Part shown: positions 36,160-47,097 of the stretch, in pieces
Position numbering within the stretch: position 1 is the stretch's first letter
How the letters are laid out: the number at the start of each line of letters is the position of its first letter
Assembly: GCF_003573695.1 (NCBI RefSeq)
Contig: NC_039358.1
Span: forward strand, 94,996,881 to 95,060,880
From: Papaver somniferum
Taxonomy: Eukaryota > Streptophyta > Magnoliopsida > Ranunculales > Papaveraceae
Direction: 5' to 3'
DNA length: 64,000 nucleotides
Notes under the pieces: generated by a model
Databases searched by the model: none
What the model was told of the DNA's origin: nothing
What the model saw: the letters and a program-made list of their open reading frames with translations, nothing else
Made by a program: the position numbers and the translations under genes

Positions 36160-37462
36160 CATTCAATATTCACCGTTCGATGAATACCTTATTAGAGTAA
36201 AGCTATAATATCTTTCAACTGTTAGACCGAACTTAGCTTGTTATACACAAATGAAATGCGACTTCATTTAGATATGGGTAACCATACCTAAACGTGTACA
36301 CTTAGTTGGTTCAACAATAGTTAACCGAAGTTAGCCATATGAAAACTTTTATATCAACCTTGTTCATCTTAATCACAACAGTTCAAATGACTCAAATGAA
36401 ACTAGTTATAGAGTTGTTTAATCTTTTATATTCTCATAGAAGTATACAAGACACAATTGAAGCAAAATCGATTTTGATTCACTCGAATCAATTCATGAAA
36501 ATTATAGCCACGGTTTGCAACATATTGCATTCCTTAGTATATAAATGTATTTGTTCATGAACAAACAGATTTCAGAACTTAACCCACTCAAGTATACAAA
36601 CGGGTACGCATACCTAAGTAGTCGGACTTGGTCTGGGTTCGCCAATATGCGAACGAGTACGCATACTGTCGTACACAACCAACCTCAGTTGAATTCCCGA
36701 ACTTGAAATTTTAAGCCGGTACGCATACGGGTATGCATACTAAGTTCCCGGACTTCAACTATCAAACCAGTACGCATACGGGTATGCATACTATGGTACC
36801 CAGACTTGGAATAACTTGCAACAGTTAGCATACAAGTACGCATACTGTGCTATATCCAATCAATGGTTAATTGTTCTAAATTCCATTTTAATCATTTAAA
36901 CATTTTTGGAAGATGGGAATAGCTGTCTCACACAAACTATTAGCTTCAAAGCAATTTTCAAGTGATCAATAGATCAATACGAAACATTCCGAGTCTGCAT
37001 CAAATGACTGTCTCACACAAATCATGTAAGATGTTACCAAGCGATTTTCACATGATCATCTTTTGACTTTCATCAACAATAAAGATGAACCTGGTTAAAG
37101 AGAAAGCTTACCAACACATATTTCGAGAAACTCAAAATATCAAATGTGTATAAAATAAATTCTATATAGTTATACGGCTTTTGTCTCAATAGGAGATAGA
37201 ATAGAAATAGACTTCTTATTGATAGATGAGTTCAAGTCTCCACATACCTTTTGTTGATGAAGTTCCACAAGCTCCCATTAGTAGTTCTTCGTCTTCAATC
37301 TATGAACACCATGAAGTCTAAAGCTCAACTACACATTCTATCCTAATCCGAGACATAACTATAAGTAGACTAGAAATCAAGATTTATAGTTTTGGCAATT
37401 AAACTTGAAAAACATGCTTGAGATAGCAATGCTTGCGAGTTCGACCGAGTTGTTCTCTAACA
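36160..37462 (-). repeat. Copia LTR F, right part (LTR start)
   Basis: It starts TGTTAGAGAACAACTCGGTC at 37462 (minus) and continues after element E at 28126. It is homologous to the LTR of E but carries different short repeats at 36600-36850, built on GTACGCATAC and the palindrome GTATGCATAC. The bases catgc at 37463-37467 would be its TSD; the partner is outside the window. Confidence 0.85.
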
Positions 37463-37719
37463 CATGCTCCATCATGGAATACACAGTTTTGTGGACGGAG
37501 TCCCCAGAAAGCATGCAACATCTAACATGAAGAGGGTCTCTGTGCACTCCCTCAATGCCTAATTTAAGTTCTCCTATATCCACCCTTTTGTTTGAAAATG
37601 TGCTTCAATTTATTGCAGTCACTGGTCGGGTGATTGACGAACCTATGGAAACGATAATACTTAGGATCTTCCATTTCTTTCTTAGTTGGTGGACGTCTGA
37701 TAGGAGGTAGTTTGATAGC
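37463..37719 (-). pseudogene. Gypsy element D, gag part downstream of the B insertion
   Basis: On the minus strand the frame reads on from 62854 after removal of element B. It gives a zinc-binding-like segment around RFHRFVNHPTSDC (37630-37600) and then GELKLGIEGVHRDPL (37575-37530), paralleled in A by RFVNHPTSIC and GELNMGAEGVHRDPL. The left limit is LTR F. The TSD atagc (37715-37719) equals 62854-62858. Confidence 0.85.
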
Positions 37720-39815
37720 TGTTTATGGGTGAAAATTGTTTCTACTGGTTTTGGTAAATTTGGGTGTGTGGAAGAGAAACGAATCTAAACTTGAACTGCA
37801 TGGGAGTGCTTTTGATTCGAGAGATCAATCTATAAAATTCTGGCCTAAACCAAGAAAAGGACGTTCCAGACTTGCTTCGGTCACAAAGTGAAGGAGATGG
37901 GGTTGATCTTAGGGAGGGAAGCAAAGAAGGTGTTGAGATTGTGAAGATGTTGGATGTTTATGACTTGTATCAAAATGGTGAACTGGCTTGCACAATGTAA
38001 GCTATCAGTTCTGGGTGTTTTCTGAATACTATGACAACACTTGGCTCTTCCGTCTGTGTGTTGTTTTGGAAATAGATGAAAGACCTATTTATACAAGTCA
38101 TTGAGCGTAACCCTCATCTCGTAGGAAGTTAAGGAGCTGAAGTGATGGAGTAGTGGGTCGTGTAGGAATGGTGATTGTCACACGATCACACCTTTTCCCA
38201 CTTCCCTCATCACTGTTAACCGTCCACCTTTTCCTGACACGTTCTAGTAATGGCGCGTTACACGCTGCACGCTGTAAACCGCCAGACCAATACCCCAATA
38301 AGTATCCCCCAGTTTGTGACATGCTTGATGTCTCGAATGAGTGGATCGTGGGACCCACCACAGGAAGTAACATACGGTGCTAAGTTAAATAACTAAGTTA
38401 TTTAAGAAATCGATATTCATGAAATATCGTGCATACATGCATCGAGAACAATCAATATGTATGAAGCATCGATGCTTTAAAGCTTAACCAAATAAGTTGC
38501 GAATTAAGCGTCTTAATATAATATCACGTCCAACCATCTTCGAGTGATCGTGTGGAGGCTGCATGGGCAAGCCATTCCCTGATCGATCACTCCCTGTGGA
38601 AGAGCGGCGGACGACGATCATCGAGATGCTTCATTGGTCGTCTAGCTTTTAACCTAGGATGTCCGACCAAGATTTCAAAGTTGGACGGACGAGATGGTTT
38701 ACGGCATAGATCTGCGACCGTTGATGGAATTTTAGGGTTTTAAGAGGTGTGCAAGCATCACTCTTTGGCTTGACCGAATTCAAGCATGAACATTATTTTT
38801 GGTGGGACCGACCGGGCATGCGTGTAGACGGCCTTCCGGTGTGCATGTCTATACCACTTTGTCTCACGAAGGCTCGATCTAGGACACTCAATTTGACTGG
38901 CAAAGATGATTGGTCGTGATCGATTTGCGACAGAAATCTATTGCCGCAAAGGATTTGGAATCTGCGTGACATGCCACCTTTGGGCGTGCGTTTCGAGGTT
39001 GCTGAGTCCTAGTCTTCCTAGGCCGGTCAATCACACGCACAGGTGGGCCCACGATGATCATCTCTACATCCTTGGGACCTCTTGAGTCTATATCTACACC
39101 CTCCGTTTAGGCTGGCGAAGATGGATGGACGAGATCGAACTACGACAGATATGCATTGACGCAAACCCTAATTAGGGTTTTTAATAGTCACGCACGTATG
39201 ACTTTGGTCAAACGGTTTGGCAAGCTAAGCTTCTCCTTTGAGGAGACCGACCGTGTGGGGCCCATGCTGGGTTGACGGTGAACATATGCGCACCTCCATG
39301 ATGGTCCTAAGCGTGATCTAAGCCATCCAAATATGCTGGCTAAGTTGGATGGTTGTGATCGTTTTAAGACACTAGTGGAATTTTCGCGACCCTTTTAAAA
39401 CATCACGCTAGCCATGTTTCGAGTAAACACTCATTGCTCCATGGCATTGCCGTGAGAAAGCCGATCGGGTAGGGATAGAGTGGGCCCGCCAACGTGTGCA
39501 TTAGCGTTTCCCTGATCATTCGCGGGATGATCTAATCCGTCTAACCAGGCTGGCGAAGTTGGACGGTTGCGATGGTTTTAAGACTGCCCTGGATATGTTC
39601 GATCGAACCTCTACAAAGCAGTACGGCCACCCTACTTAGGGTTGGCGTTTGACATTGCTGAGAGGTGTTCTTGTGATGTTCGACCAGCTAGGGCACAAGC
39701 GGGCCCTCCGGTAGTCATCACATCAATCACCCATTTTTGCCAAGTTTTGGCTAGGCTTGTTAAATTGCGCGGCCAACTTGTGTGGTTGCGATCGTTTTTG
39801 AGACTGATATGGACA
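37720..39815 (-). repeat. 3' LTR of element B, distal part
   Basis: It ends CCCATAAACA (minus strand) at 37720. TATA box TATAAATA at 38093-38086 (minus). Six degenerate modules of about 220 bases lie between 38660 and 39815. The palindrome AAACCCTAATTAGGGTTT is at 39163-39180. The LTR is interrupted at 39815 by element A and continues at 53431. Confidence 0.88.
39163..39180. promoter_or_regulatory. Inverted telobox pair in LTR of B
   Basis: AAACCCTAATTAGGGTTT is a perfect 18-bp palindrome made of two head-to-head AAACCCTAA motifs. The same palindrome is at 61760-61777, and a decayed form at 2744-2759. AAACCCTA teloboxes are bound in plants by TRB-type proteins; action here is inferred only. 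Confidence 0.5.
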
Positions 39816-42800
39816 TGTAGATGGTGGATTTTCGATAAGGGAAAAATCGTAAAACCGTAATTATGCATACTCCGGATCCGGCAATCGAATGGGTATTGAG
39901 ACTCATGTCTCTCAACAAAGCGTGAAATCTCATGCCATAAAATATGTGACTGAGAAGGCTGTCTCTCATAGTATCTGTAGATGTGTAGTCTCCCAGCTGA
40001 GGCCATGGCACATCTCATGAATACTGAGCAATTTCAGTAATTATTTCTATATAGAATCGAATGATTTGACGGCTCCTAGACAGCATGCCTGCTAGTATAG
40101 AGCGACAATGTCTTCAGGATGCAACCAGGTTTTCCCTGACTATATAGGAGAAATATGATACTCCAACAAGTTCATATTGCTCAACTCTCAGATAATTAAT
40201 GCTCTTAGATAGGAAGCCCTGCTAGTATAGAGCCGTCAATTAATTATCTCTAATCGCCTGAATATCCAGCAACTACGATTCTTCGTTATATTTCGTCATT
40301 TCAATTCGTGGTTCTTCCCAGCAGAATTCCACGGGTTAGTGATAAATATTCAACGAAACAGGCATCTGAGCATCGAATAAGCCCTGACTAAAATGGTGCA
40401 AGTGTACTTAGCAATAATGCACAGACCAGCATTTGAATGCGCAAACGATCATTTCAAAAATACGAATGAACGATGAACCTATGCAAAATAGGAAAGAAAA
40501 ATAATAATAATAAAATATTAGCAAAGGCGCCAGGGACTGGGCTCACCAGCCGGCCGGTCATGCCGCGACCAATCCCACGCCCAATTTTATATTTTATCAT
40601 ATTTTATTATTTTTCCCTGATCTCATAAAAATTCTCTCGTTCGAGCAAATCTTCTTCGATTCAAGGAAGTTCTTTAATCTCATGATATTTTTTTATGTCA
40701 AAAAAATAATAAAATTAGGGAAAGGTGTCACAGGACCGAGCACCAGCCGGCCGGCCATGCCCTAGCCGTGGCCGGTCCCACACCTCACGTCCCCATTATT
40801 TTATTATTTCTCTCAATCCATGAAAATTCCCTGATTTCATGAATTTTCCCTAAACCCATGAAAAATATTATAAAATTAAGAAAACTCGTGGGACCGGGCC
40901 CTAACCGGTCGGTCATGCCCTAGACGGTCCCACACGCCTCTTATTTTATTATTGTTATTTGTTTTGTTTTCCTCATTCCATGAAAACTCCCTGATTTCAA
41001 CAAAATACCTTGGTTTCAATAAATCTCTCCGATTTTATGAAAATTTTCTAAAATCATGAAAATTACATAAAATTGGGAAGAGTGCCCTAGGACCGTGCCC
41101 GTTGGCCGTCCGGCCATGCCTTAGCCATTGCCGGTCCCACACTCCATCATTTCCTATTTTATTATTATTTTATTTCTCTCATCTCATGGAAGTTCCCTAA
41201 TTTCATAAAACTCTCCGGTTTCATGGGATTTCCCTCAATTCAGTGAAAATACGCAAAATTACATAAAACTGGGAAAGTGTGGGACCATGCTTGTCAGCCG
41301 GCCGGCCATGTCCTAGCCGTGGCCGGTCCCGCACCTTGAAATTCCCTGTTTTATTTATTATTTTTCATCATCTTATGTATTTTTCCTAGTTTCAGCAAAA
41401 CCCTGGGTTCTGCATATTTTCTCAAAATGTTGCTCAAACGCGCATCGAAAAATATTTAAACTCTCAGGACTGAGACACAGACACTATGGTGACACAGGAA
41501 CATCCCCTTGACCGACCAAGGGTGACCCTAAGGCTTGCAAACAGCCGGTCCCACACGTTTTAATGATTTTAACCTAATTTGCTCAATTGCTCATATTAGG
41601 TTCAAACTTTTTCCAAACAATTGGGGGTTTGCTCAAACAAGCATCAATTGGTCCCACGGCCACCAAGAGCCGGTCTCATGACCTCTTGGTCGGTCCCTCA
41701 TCTTTTCATGGCTAGGTTTTATTATATGTCGCTCACACGAGCATTATTTTAATAAATGATTAAACCGGCATTTAATCATTCTTTCACCAACTGGCCCTCA
41801 AGAGACTTTGGTATTTTGCTTATTCGAGCATCTGGGTGTTACATGATGGAGTCATCATCCCATGTAGCCGGTCCCTGCTTCACTCGGCGGTTGATTTTGA
41901 ATAAATCATCATTTCATTAAAATTAGGGTTTTTGAATCCAGGGCTTTGCAAAACACATGATTCTGAGCAGATTAAAAAACTGATAATTTTATGCTGATTC
42001 CATGATCAACATTTTTATTTATTATACTCGACCGAGCAGTCTGTATCTTAAATTAATATTTTATTTGGTCCTGCTACCAACAATTCATCAAATGAGCAAT
42101 ATTCGCTCAAACCGACAATATTTGCTCGAATTAGAAATATTTGCTCGAACCAGCAATATTTGCTCAGATTCAAGAATATTGGTTCAATTATCAATATTCA
42201 ACAATTCAGCAACACAGTTTGCTCGTCTTAGGTAATCAACATAATAATACCTCGTCTCAGCAGACATATTTAATTCATGAGTTTCAGAACATTAGCAAAT
42301 CATGTTCAACTCAGCAATACATGGACTCATCGTCCCATAAAGTCAGCAACTGATTCCACAATCACGAAATATCAATCGTGTCACATGGGGGGATATTAAC
42401 TAGGGTTTTGGTCTGGCGGTCTACAACACGTGTGTTCACCCACGACGAGAATGTGAGAAAGTCGTGCAATCAGTTGGAAGAGTCAACAAAGTGTGGGTGG
42501 AAAATTAACCAAGTCTCCGCACGATGAGCAACTGGTTTTAACACGATTTCCCACTTCCCCACTCTCTGATTCCAGCAACTGTCACACTTCATGGGATCAT
42601 GGTGTTTTTAATTTAGTAATATAAAAAGACCTTTGAATCATGATTGAAAGGACAAGATTCGAATACTCGAACATTCGTTTAAACAAGGAATTTCTCGGCA
42701 AGTTCATACAGACAATCTTTCGTCTACACGAACTCATCGTCTGAGAAATCACTCTCAATTGAGTAAAATTCAATCATTCAAAGCGTTCTCACGCTGAATT

Positions 42801-43078
42801 CACAACACACCTACAATCTCAGTTCACCATTGATCCCATACATTTCTCAGCTTCCCTCCTATAGATCAACCCATCCTCTCTTGTGACCGAATTGACTCTG
42901 GAACGGCCATTGTTCTTGGTTTAGGCCGGAGTCCTACAGATTGATCTATCGAACTTAAAGCACTCCCTTCTCGCAGTGCATCTGTCTGAGGTTCAACATT
43001 TCGCTCGGTTCAAGGAGTCTCCACACGTACGTCTCTTCAATTCCGTAAAAACCAGCAAATCGTTTTTCCCCATCTACA
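39816..43078 (+). repeat. 5' LTR of element A
   Basis: 3263 bp. TATA box TATAAAAA at 42620-42627. Five modules of 160-200 bases lie at 40500-41350, each with GGCCGGCC-like and GGCCGGTCCCAC segments. An array of AATATTTGCTC units is at 42085-42185. Confidence 0.92.
40530..41350 (+). repeat. GGCCGGCC-type module array in LTR A
   Basis: Five degenerate tandem modules have cores near 40547, 40741, 40901, 41099 and 41297. Each runs GGGACCG...CCGGCCGGCCATG...CCTAGCCG...GCCGGTCCCAC, so GGGACCG and CGGTCCC form inverted arms. Between cores lie AT-rich stretches with CATGAAAA and TTATTTTATTATT. The second LTR carries the same array (50880-51710), and LTR I has three modules. Confidence 0.8.
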
Positions 43079-43080
43079 GA

Positions 43081-43333
43081 TTGGCGACCACAGTAGTAGA
43101 TTAATCTCTCGGTTGCAATCTCATAATTTCACAAGATGGCTGGTCCTAGGTCTGGGTTAGTTACAGGTTCCAACACAAACGACGCTAGCACTAGCAACAA
43201 CAACAATGAGGATATCCCGAAAACAATTCCGGCCTCACGAGACACTCGAGGAAGCAGACGTTTGATCAACAAGCAGTACAACCTGCAGCCCTCCACTAAC
43301 ATTGTTGCAGAAGGGAGCAAACGTAAGGCATAA
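43081..43333 (+). pseudogene. Element A: primer-binding region and gag N-terminus with the core deleted
   Basis: Directly behind the LTR is ATTGGCGACCACAG (primer-binding region), then an ATG at 43136 (MAGPRSGLVTGSNT). After about 30 residues the frame joins RDTRGSRRLINKQYNLQP, which in D and I comes after the gag core. The core of about 200 residues (the region with SLTGRAYTWY in I and D) is therefore deleted cleanly. A TAA ends the frame at 43331. Confidence 0.8.
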
Positions 43334-43464
43334 CCTCCAAGTAAGCATACCTTAGCTCCTCCAAATATACACAAAAGAAGGACAAACCAGAAGCACAGGC
43401 CCCTGGCCAACGTACAGAGACTCCTGATCAAGAGGCACCTGACTTTCCTCTCCTCATTGGAGAA

Positions 43465-44250
43465 GTGATCGAACTACTGGATGCCTGGATCCAAGACGAT
43501 GCAATTAAATTTCCATATGTCAGGAGAGAACCAACTGAGGAGGACATGGAAAATCCTAGTTACTGTCACTTCCACAGGTTCGTCAATCACCCCACAAGTA
43601 TCTGCAAAGTTTTGAAACACATATTCAGGAAAAAGGTTGAGTCAGGAGAACTTAATATGGGGGCTGAAGGAGTACATAGAGATCCCCTCCCAGTCATAAA
43701 TTTCTCCATATCTGAAGAACCAGTCAAGGAAGCAGTCTGGTCATTGATAGAGCATGTCTGCGAATTACTCTATCTGTCAAAGGCGCAAAGGGGAGACATG
43801 TTCACGGCTTTGAACTACATAGTATCTGGAAAACACCTGCTGATTTCGGAAGTACCTCTTGAACCTTCAGCCACTGACAAAGAAATGTATGACTGGGGAC
43901 TGCTCACCACAGTGCATATTAAAGGAAACAAATTCAATAGAACATTTGTTGATGTCGGCACTGCCGTCAACATCATTCCTTTGAAAACTCTCAGAGCCGC
44001 TGGCATTACTCGACATGAGGCTACTCATGATCCCATGGAAATCAGAGATCACGAAGCGGTTTCCAGAGACGCATATGGCTATATCATCCTCAAAGTCAAA
44101 AAAAATTTGGTCTGCATTGAGGCCAAGTTTTACATAATCCGAGAAGACCCAGGATATGACATGATCCTTGGACGAGCTTGGATTCACGCTGGAAAGAGGG
44201 ATCCAATGCATTCACCACGTCCTGTTGTTGAAGCGGGATCTGACTCATAA
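43465..44250 (+). CDS. Gag C-terminus and aspartic protease of element A
   Basis: 261 codons open, starting within a longer polyprotein (ELLDAWIQDDAIKF is conserved in D). CHFHRFVNHPTSICKVLKHI is a C-x2-H-x9-C-type zinc-binding segment seen in Tat-like Gag. The protease part has RTFVDVGTAVNIIPLKTL, where the usual catalytic DTG is DVG, and the late YDMILGRAWIH motif. The protease would cut the Gag-Pol polyprotein in the particle; losing the Thr of DTG probably disables it. The frame ends at a TAA at 44248. A downstream open frame (44254-44637) is gag-like but unassigned. Confidence 0.8.
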   Translation: MIELLDAWIQDDAIKFPYVRREPTEEDMENPSYCHFHRFVNHPTSICKVLKHIFRKKVESGELNMGAEGVHRDPLPVINFSISEEPVKEAVWSLIEHVCELLYLSKAQRGDMFTALNYIVSGKHLLISEVPLEPSATDKEMYDWGLLTTVHIKGNKFNRTFVDVGTAVNIIPLKTLRAAGITRHEATHDPMEIRDHEAVSRDAYGYIILKVKKNLVCIEAKFYIIREDPGYDMILGRAWIHAGKRDPMHSPRPVVEAGSDS

Positions 44251-44253
44251 AAA

Positions 44254-44637
44254 ATGGAGGATACTTCCCCATTCGAGCATCTGGAGGAATTTAAAGCCTT
44301 GACAGAACTCACACAGAAACCTGGAGAGAGTGCCCATTTTTTGGTCAAGAGGTTCCGTACTCAGGCAAGTCTTATTCCTCTTCATGCGCCAATAATACCA
44401 ATGTTGAAATATACTACTTTGGTCCGGGGACTTCTCCCTACTGACAACTTAGCGATTACCAAAAGCTACGAATGGATAATCTCACCTCAGCAATATTATA
44501 CCAAATGGTTACGCTCAGAGCCTCTCCAAATTGATCATTCTATCAAGAGGTTTATTGCTGAAGATATGGCTAAGCATGACCGAAAGTATGCTGAATACTC
44601 CCCTCTGCGTGAGTGTCCATATGTACCACATCCATGA
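44254..44637 (+). CDS. Unassigned gag-like ORF of element A
   Basis: 127 codons. It contains ESAHFLVKRFRTQASLIPL and SYEWIISPQQYYTKWLRS. A broken copy lies in element I (5326-5541), so it belonged to the common ancestor of these internally deleted elements. VKRFR...QA resembles the end of the retrotransposon gag domain, but the order (after the protease) is unusual. It may be a rearranged gag piece. Function unknown. Confidence 0.45.
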   Translation: MEDTSPFEHLEEFKALTELTQKPGESAHFLVKRFRTQASLIPLHAPIIPMLKYTTLVRGLLPTDNLAITKSYEWIISPQQYYTKWLRSEPLQIDHSIKRFIAEDMAKHDRKYAEYSPLRECPYVPHP

Positions 44638-44684
44638 AATCAGCAGAAAATATTCAAGGCGTGAATTACTAAACCGAACAAATT

Positions 44685-44865
44685 CGAGGAAGGAGATTTG
44701 GTTCTCAAGGCAACTAAACGTGATCTCTATTCTGCAAGGAGCTCCAATTGGGAAGGACCATTTATGGTTGCTAAATCCATAACCTGAAGATACTACAAAT
44801 TGATCAACGCAGATGGCAGAACCCTGCCAGTAATTCACAAGAATTGGCTTAAGGCATTTGGCTGA
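44685..44865 (+). pseudogene. Integrase C-terminus remnant of element A
   Basis: FEEGDLVLKATKR, then NWEGPFMV, then HKNWLKAFG and a TGA match the integrase tail of element B (EGDLVLKTAKH, LEGPYVV, NGKWLKAYHA). It shows that pol was present ancestrally and that a deletion removed protease-to-integrase-core sequence. Confidence 0.85.
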
Positions 44866-45157
44866 AATTATTGGGCATTCGAGGTACTGGACGTTTGAGC
44901 ATTCATGACGTCCGGATTCGGCATTTAGGATTTTCTTTCATTGTATTTCAGTTCCTCCAAAACGTTTGCAATACTTGCAATCAGTATTTGAATTCAGCAA
45001 TTTATTAAAATTCAGTTCATATTTCTTAAAAGAAAATCTCTATCAAATCCAAAAGAAAATCCTCAATCATCTACTGATCCAAAACCAACCAATACTAAAA
45101 CCCAGATAAAAACCTCACATCTCTCAGAAGTTCAGAAGTTCAAGAGATTATGAAAAG
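44866..45157. other. Spacer between integrase end and antisense gene in A
   Basis: Non-coding AT-rich sequence that would be the 3' UTR of the antisense gene. I see no poly(A) signal that I would single out. Confidence 0.4.
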
Positions 45158-45159
45158 GA

Positions 45160-45908
45160 AATCAAAGAAAATCAGCAAAAAAGGATTTTTGCTCCTCTGC
45201 ATCCTTCAAGACCTGCAAAGCCGCCTTATCCTTGCTCAGCTCTTAAGTCATCCTGGCAATCTTGTCTTCTTTATCCATCACTGCATCATTGGGAAAGGGT
45301 ATGTTTTTCTCACATGAGTCCTTGATAGCGTTCATTTGCTTACGAAGCCACTTTACATTGAAGCCAAGTCTTTCTGAATTCTCCAAGTTAAACTCCCAAT
45401 CAAAGAGTACATCTGGAGTCACAGTATTTCTGGCCCTAGTGCATGTATCACTTACAACACGTAAGATAACACTTACTTGCATTGTTAAAGCATAAGCACG
45501 TCCAGGATTCCTGTCAACAATTATGTGGCCAAATTTCTTCCATATTTTCTCGTACAAGCCTGCATATCCAATGGGAACGCTAAACCCACCAACTAGTTCA
45601 TGATACGGGAGTGATGCATCAAATGGAGGATCAAAAGAAACTCCTGCACTTGGATATTCGTGCACCACTATACGGTTCTCAGTTACTGGGGGAGCTTCTA
45701 CAATCAGGACAACAGTTTCTTCAGTATTCTCTACTGGTGGCTCGGTTTCTTCTGTCACTGAACCAGCAACAATCAGGGTTTCCATAACTTCAGTAAAAAC
45801 CTTCCCATGGGCTTGAAGTGCAGGGATGGTTTTCTCTTAATCAATAACTCCAGGGCAGCTCGAGTTATCCTTATTGGTTTCAATATCCTCAACTTCGGTA
45901 TTTGACAC
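45160..45908 (-). pseudogene. Antisense gene of A, last exon: unknown conserved domain with coiled-coil tail
   Basis: The exon begins after an acceptor TTCGTATTAG at 45909 and reads VSNTEVEDIETN. A TGA/TAA-type stop follows at about 45840, then a long open part (45785-45243): an acidic/proline linker and a globular part with VHEYPSAGVSFDP, LYEKIWKKFGHI and LGFNVKWLRKQM. A TAA at 45243 precedes a helical tail (ELSKDKAALQVLKDAEEQ). The same domain is on the plus strand of element B at 54455-55096 and as remnants in I. Two stops make this copy a probable pseudogene, unless it is translated only in part. I cannot name the domain. Confidence 0.7.
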
Positions 45909-46562
45909 CTAATACGAAGATTACATGAGGTTAGAGCAATCTAAACATGAAACCAAATGAGATCATAAAATACAATATACAATCAGTATAAAATCATTAA
46001 GGTTCATCATTATACACTCAAGGAACGATCAAATAGCATGAAAGTCATGAAAATACGTTTTGCGGCAAGCTCGTCTGAAGAGACTGTACTATGCCCTATA
46101 CTAGATGACGAACTGGGAGCAATATACAAGGAATATGAGGATTAGTTATATACCATTATCTTTGTATGGATGTCTTTTACCACATGTCAAAATTTCATGA
46201 CAATCCGATGAACGAGCAATGAGATGTAGTCAAAACATTGAGCAACATACCGTCTGAAAAAGTTCTGAAAGTCTCCTGGAAGTTTACTGTTTCGCCTTTT
46301 TCAGGCCCTTAACGTGCTCAAAACTTAAAAATCTTTTGCGTAAAATCTTGGAATTTTTCCGGTCTTAAAGATGCATATGCAGATCATGAAAATCCGTCTC
46401 CAGATGAAGGTTTTACGGTGTTTTTGCTAAAAACCTGGGTTCTGAATTTTCTGACGACGAATTTCGACAAAGTTTTTCGTATATGCACATGGATTCTCAT
46501 TCATTCATTCACAAATAAAAAATTTTATACTTCTATAAAGAGTTTACAAGATATGTGCTTAC

Positions 46563-46721
46563 TTGGGGAGTCTCTGAAGCGTTCAAATAGTTGGGGTTGT
46601 CCGTGTCAACATCAAGAGGCTCATTGCTTTCATTCGGTTCCGAGCCTTTGGAATTTCCTCCATATATATTCTCAGAGGATGACCGAGTATCAGCACTCTC
46701 CACCTCCATGGTGACATCCTC
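46563..46721 (-). pseudogene. Antisense gene of A, exon 4 (phase 0, 159 bp)
   Basis: Acceptor GTGTCCAG precedes 46721 and donor GTAAGCAC starts at 46562. The exon is open over all 53 codons and encodes an acidic, Ser/Asn-rich linker (EDVTMEVESADTRSSSENIY). In element I the matching donor (GTAAGTAT) is kept at 8045. The following intron is 654 bases. Confidence 0.75.
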
Positions 46722-46793
46722 CTGGACACATTATCAAACAATTAGCATTTTACATGTGAAGCATTATATTTGGCTACGAGGAAGAGTACTCAC

Positions 46794-46880
46794 AGCATTT
46801 TCTTCTTCAACGCTCGAATCAGAAATTGTCTGCCCAGCAGTAGAGAATTAAAGACCATCAATACTAGAAGGAGCAAAATT
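46794..46880 (-). pseudogene. Antisense gene of A, exon 3 (phase 0, 87 bp)
   Basis: Acceptor TTGGTTACAG, donor GTGAGTAC, 29 codons with one TAA (after SSIDGL). It encodes linker sequence ending SDSSVEEENA. The homologous exon in I lies at 8284-8359 with the same flanking splice sites. Confidence 0.7.
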
Positions 46881-46965
46881 CTGTAACCAAATAACAAATA
46901 TTGGTTTTACGATCCTAGTAATACGGATAGAAGAAGTCACGGCGGAAAAGGTTTCGACAACTCAC

Positions 46966-47097
46966 CAAAGAAACAACCGGGGACTTTATGGTGTTAGGCA
47001 GCAGCTTACAATTCTTGTTCCTACCTTATCCACCATGAATGACTGTTTCAGCTTCTGATAAATTCACTTCAAGACGAGGTCTCACAGCACGACCGTC
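46966..47097 (-). pseudogene. Antisense gene of A, exon 2 (phase 0, 132 bp)
   Basis: Acceptor TTTCTTATGCAG, donor GTGAGTTG, 44 codons with one TAA. It begins DGRAVRPRLEVNLSEAETV. The donor context TTTCTTTG|GTGAGTTG is the same in element I (8446/8445). Confidence 0.75.

Noticed and set aside
39166..39180. Interstitial telomere repeat
   Set aside because: Only one inverted pair of the heptamer is present, with no tandem TTTAGGG run.
43867..44211. Minus-strand frame of 114 codons in the protease region of A
   Set aside because: It is a shadow of the gag-protease frame, which has recognisable motifs.
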